A stretch of 64,000 nt of DNA from Spirochaetia bacterium (GTDB taxonomy: Bacteria; Spirochaetota; Leptospiria; Turneriellales; JAOUOS01), in the NCBI GenBank assembly GCA_029880285.1, contig JAOUOS010000007.1, positions 56,146 to 120,145 on the forward strand. Reading direction: 5' to 3'. How positions within the stretch are numbered: the stretch's first letter is position 1; every line of letters starts with the position of its first letter. This document shows, piece by piece, positions 62,472 to 64,000 of the stretch. The translations under genes were made by a program, and so were the position numbers. Under the pieces are notes generated by a model. The model searched no databases, was not told the DNA's origin, and saw only the letters and a program-made list of their open reading frames with translations.

Positions 62472-63772
62472 TCTCAAAATTAAAACCAAAAAGCGAATTT
62501 GCTAAAAATGTTATTTCGCTTGCAAGTGGTAGCGCCATAGGAAGCGCAATTATTTTTTTGACCGTACCAGTTATTGCAAGGTTATACCTTCCAGAGGACT
62601 ATGGTAAATTTCAGATATTTGCTTCAATAATTATTATATTTTCGGTAATTAGTTCATTTAAATTTGAATTAGCGTTGGTTTTACCAAAAGATCGGGCTGA
62701 ATCAAATGCCGTATTGACTTTATCCTTATTTTTTTTAATTTTTACAACTGTTATTTTTGGAATTATTTTATATTTAACTGGAGCATCGATTCTTCGAATT
62801 ATGAATGCTGAGGTACTTCAACCTTATCTTTTGACTATTCTATTTGGCATATTTTGTGCAGGCTTTATACAAATAGGGCAATATCTTTTTGTACGCGAAA
62901 ATGCTTTTAAAAAAGCAGGTGCAAATAGGATTTTTCAGTCATCAATTTCCCAAGGAATGAAAATTGGTATTGGTTTGATGTGGCCATCATTTTTAGGATT
63001 ATATATTAGTCAGCTAACGGGTTATCTAGTTGCCGGTTATCTTGCTTTTGCAAGGTGTAAATTTGATGTAGTATTATCCATACAGAAATTAACAAAAGTA
63101 TTTTATAAGTATAAAAAATTTATGTATTTTACTACTCCTTCTGTTTTTATGAACATACTTTCTTTGAATTTACCGGTTTTTCTTCTAGGGAAATACCATG
63201 GACCAGAAGCCATAGCTTATTATGTAATGGCTGTTAAACTAATAGATGCGCCAATGGGCTTAATAGGCGGAGCCATTGGTCAGGTTTATTTTAAAAATGC
63301 GGCCGATACTTTTCATAAAGGCCCCAATGATTTTTTTACTCTCTATAAGAATACAGTTAAAAAATTAGCATTATTATTTATTGGGCCGACGATATTTGTT
63401 TTTTTATTTTCTAAAATTCTTGTACCTACAGTATTGGGAGAAAAATGGGTTCTGGCGATTTCAGTAATAGAAATAGTAGTATTTTGGAAGTTTTTTGATT
63501 TTATTTATTCTTCAGTTAGTACATCTTTAGCTACTTTAGAACGACAAGGCTTTGAATATGTTTATAGGGCTATTTTTTTAGTCGCTCGTTTTTTATCGTT
63601 ATATTTATTTCAAAATAATTTTCATAATTCAATTATAGCATATTCTATTGTTTCTATATTATATAATTTAACTTATATTATAACAGTATACATAATAATT
63701 AAGTTAGATATTCATAGGAAAGAATATAACTTAAAATTATTCAAAAATAAGCGAAAATATGTAGCTAAATAA
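62468..63772 (+). CDS. Oligosaccharide flippase family protein (second Wzx-like)
   Basis: The protein has about 12-14 membrane segments. It begins VISLASGSAIGSAIIFLTVPVIARLYLPEDYGKFQIF, with the P-E-D-Y-G-x-F motif typical of lipopolysaccharide-exporter Wzx/MOP members. Later landmarks are YFTTPSVFMNILSLNLPVFLLGKYHGPEAIAYY and IGQVYFKNAADTF. The length is 434 residues. It overlaps the GT-C-like gene by 4 bases. It has little resemblance to the Wzx at 39432, which suggests different substrates. Confidence 0.83.
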   Translation: MISKLKPKSEFAKNVISLASGSAIGSAIIFLTVPVIARLYLPEDYGKFQIFASIIIIFSVISSFKFELALVLPKDRAESNAVLTLSLFFLIFTTVIFGIILYLTGASILRIMNAEVLQPYLLTILFGIFCAGFIQIGQYLFVRENAFKKAGANRIFQSSISQGMKIGIGLMWPSFLGLYISQLTGYLVAGYLAFARCKFDVVLSIQKLTKVFYKYKKFMYFTTPSVFMNILSLNLPVFLLGKYHGPEAIAYYVMAVKLIDAPMGLIGGAIGQVYFKNAADTFHKGPNDFFTLYKNTVKKLALLFIGPTIFVFLFSKILVPTVLGEKWVLAISVIEIVVFWKFFDFIYSSVSTSLATLERQGFEYVYRAIFLVARFLSLYLFQNNFHNSIIAYSIVSILYNLTYIITVYIIIKLDIHRKEYNLKLFKNKRKYVAK

Positions 63773-63846
63773 TCAGACAATTTTTTCAAATACGTTTGAC
63801 GAAATATAATAGTTTAAAAAGGCTCTGTATCTTTGTAGATTTTTAT

Positions 63847-63878
63847 AGTATAGTATTTAAGGAGTATAGTATTTAAGG
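63847..63878 (+). repeat. 16-bp tandem duplication
   Basis: AGTATAGTATTTAAGG occurs twice head to tail with no mismatch. It lies in the 228-base non-coding tail of the window after the second Wzx gene. A TAAGGAG ribosome-binding-like sequence is thereby duplicated. Confidence 0.85.
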
Positions 63879-63910
63879 AGACGGCATGATAAAGTGACTT
63901 TGGGACTTTC

Positions 63911-63940
63911 ATTCTAGTTATGGTAAAAGATAACTGGAGT
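63911..63940 (+). other. Stem-loop in the non-coding end of the window
   Basis: ATTCTAGTTAT (63911-63921) can pair with ATAACTGGAGT (63930-63940) as an 11-bp stem with two U-G pairs and an 8-base loop. No T-run follows. It may belong to the leader of the next gene outside the window. I see no gene in 63773-64000. Confidence 0.4.
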
Positions 63941-64000
63941 AGATAGGTTTCAGGTTGAATATTTTGTATAGAGCATTATGACTCTGGTAAGGAGAATAAT

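Noticed and set aside
1..64000. CRISPR arrays, tRNA or rRNA genes, insertion sequences with transposase.
   Set aside because: No regularly spaced repeats, no tRNA-like or rRNA-like segments and no transposase or integrase motifs were seen.

Overview
The window is AT-rich DNA (roughly 30% G+C by eye) from a bacterium that very probably has an outer membrane. It carries O-antigen/exopolysaccharide genes with Wzz, Wzx and Wzy types, a putative Omp85-like barrel protein and undecaprenyl-phosphate sugar transferases. Affiliation is uncertain. A DUF1564-like protein (a family I associate with Leptospira), a Maf/DUF115 protein and a short SMC would all fit a spirochaete, but this is inference only.

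Region 1 (1-10.6 kb) is mostly housekeeping: the end of nadD, mnmG, a trans-sulfuration PLP enzyme, a DUF1564-like protein, a membrane TPR protein ending in a degenerate Mrr-like fold, smc, a Maf/DUF115 glycosyltransferase-like protein and purE. Region 2 (10.7-22.9 kb) starts the polysaccharide locus: a Wzz-like chain-length protein, wbpA-wbpB-wbpD (UDP-diacetamido-uronic acid), then an HExxH/beta-propeller/barrel protein, a degenerate receiver protein and nadB, then a LoaP/RfaH-type NusG paralogue, a second Wzz-like protein and an EPS-associated MarR-type regulator.

Region 3 (22.9-38.1 kb) holds wbpE, a DUF2061-CysC APS kinase and a Campylobacter-type legionaminic acid pathway (LegB, LegC, a NeuD/LegH-like enzyme, LegI, LegG, PtmE, PtmF, LegF, PtmA). 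Inside that pathway sits a tailoring cassette (methyltransferase, ATP-grasp ligase, HAD phosphatase, PIG-L deacetylase), and a sulfotransferase follows it. Broken MNT/HEPN genes fill the gaps around cysC and legB. Region 4 (38.3-50.1 kb) holds a Wzy, a Wzx, a glycosyltransferase, the capE-capF-capG genes for UDP-L-FucNAc, a WbuB-like transferase, a WbpL-like initiating transferase, a methyltransferase and a second Wzy/WaaL-like protein. Region 5 (50.3-63.8 kb) holds gmd-fcl (GDP-L-fucose), a GalE/WbpP-like epimerase, a 2-hydroxyacid dehydrogenase, a decayed wbpD copy, and rmlA-rmlB-wecE (dTDP-Fuc4N) with a GT2 enzyme, an ArnE-like flippase and a large GT-C-like protein, ending in a second Wzx.

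The genes together predict a complex, possibly sulfated surface glycan containing a modified legionaminic acid, L-FucNAc, L-fucose, Fuc4N and a diacetamido-uronic acid. The most novel signal is a pair of near-identical structured RNA elements (22508-22590 and 50286-50366). They share two hairpins with compensatory changes and a possible pseudoknot, and stand upstream of the regulator gene and of gmd. They are plausible targets of the LoaP-like antiterminator encoded between them and the start of the locus.
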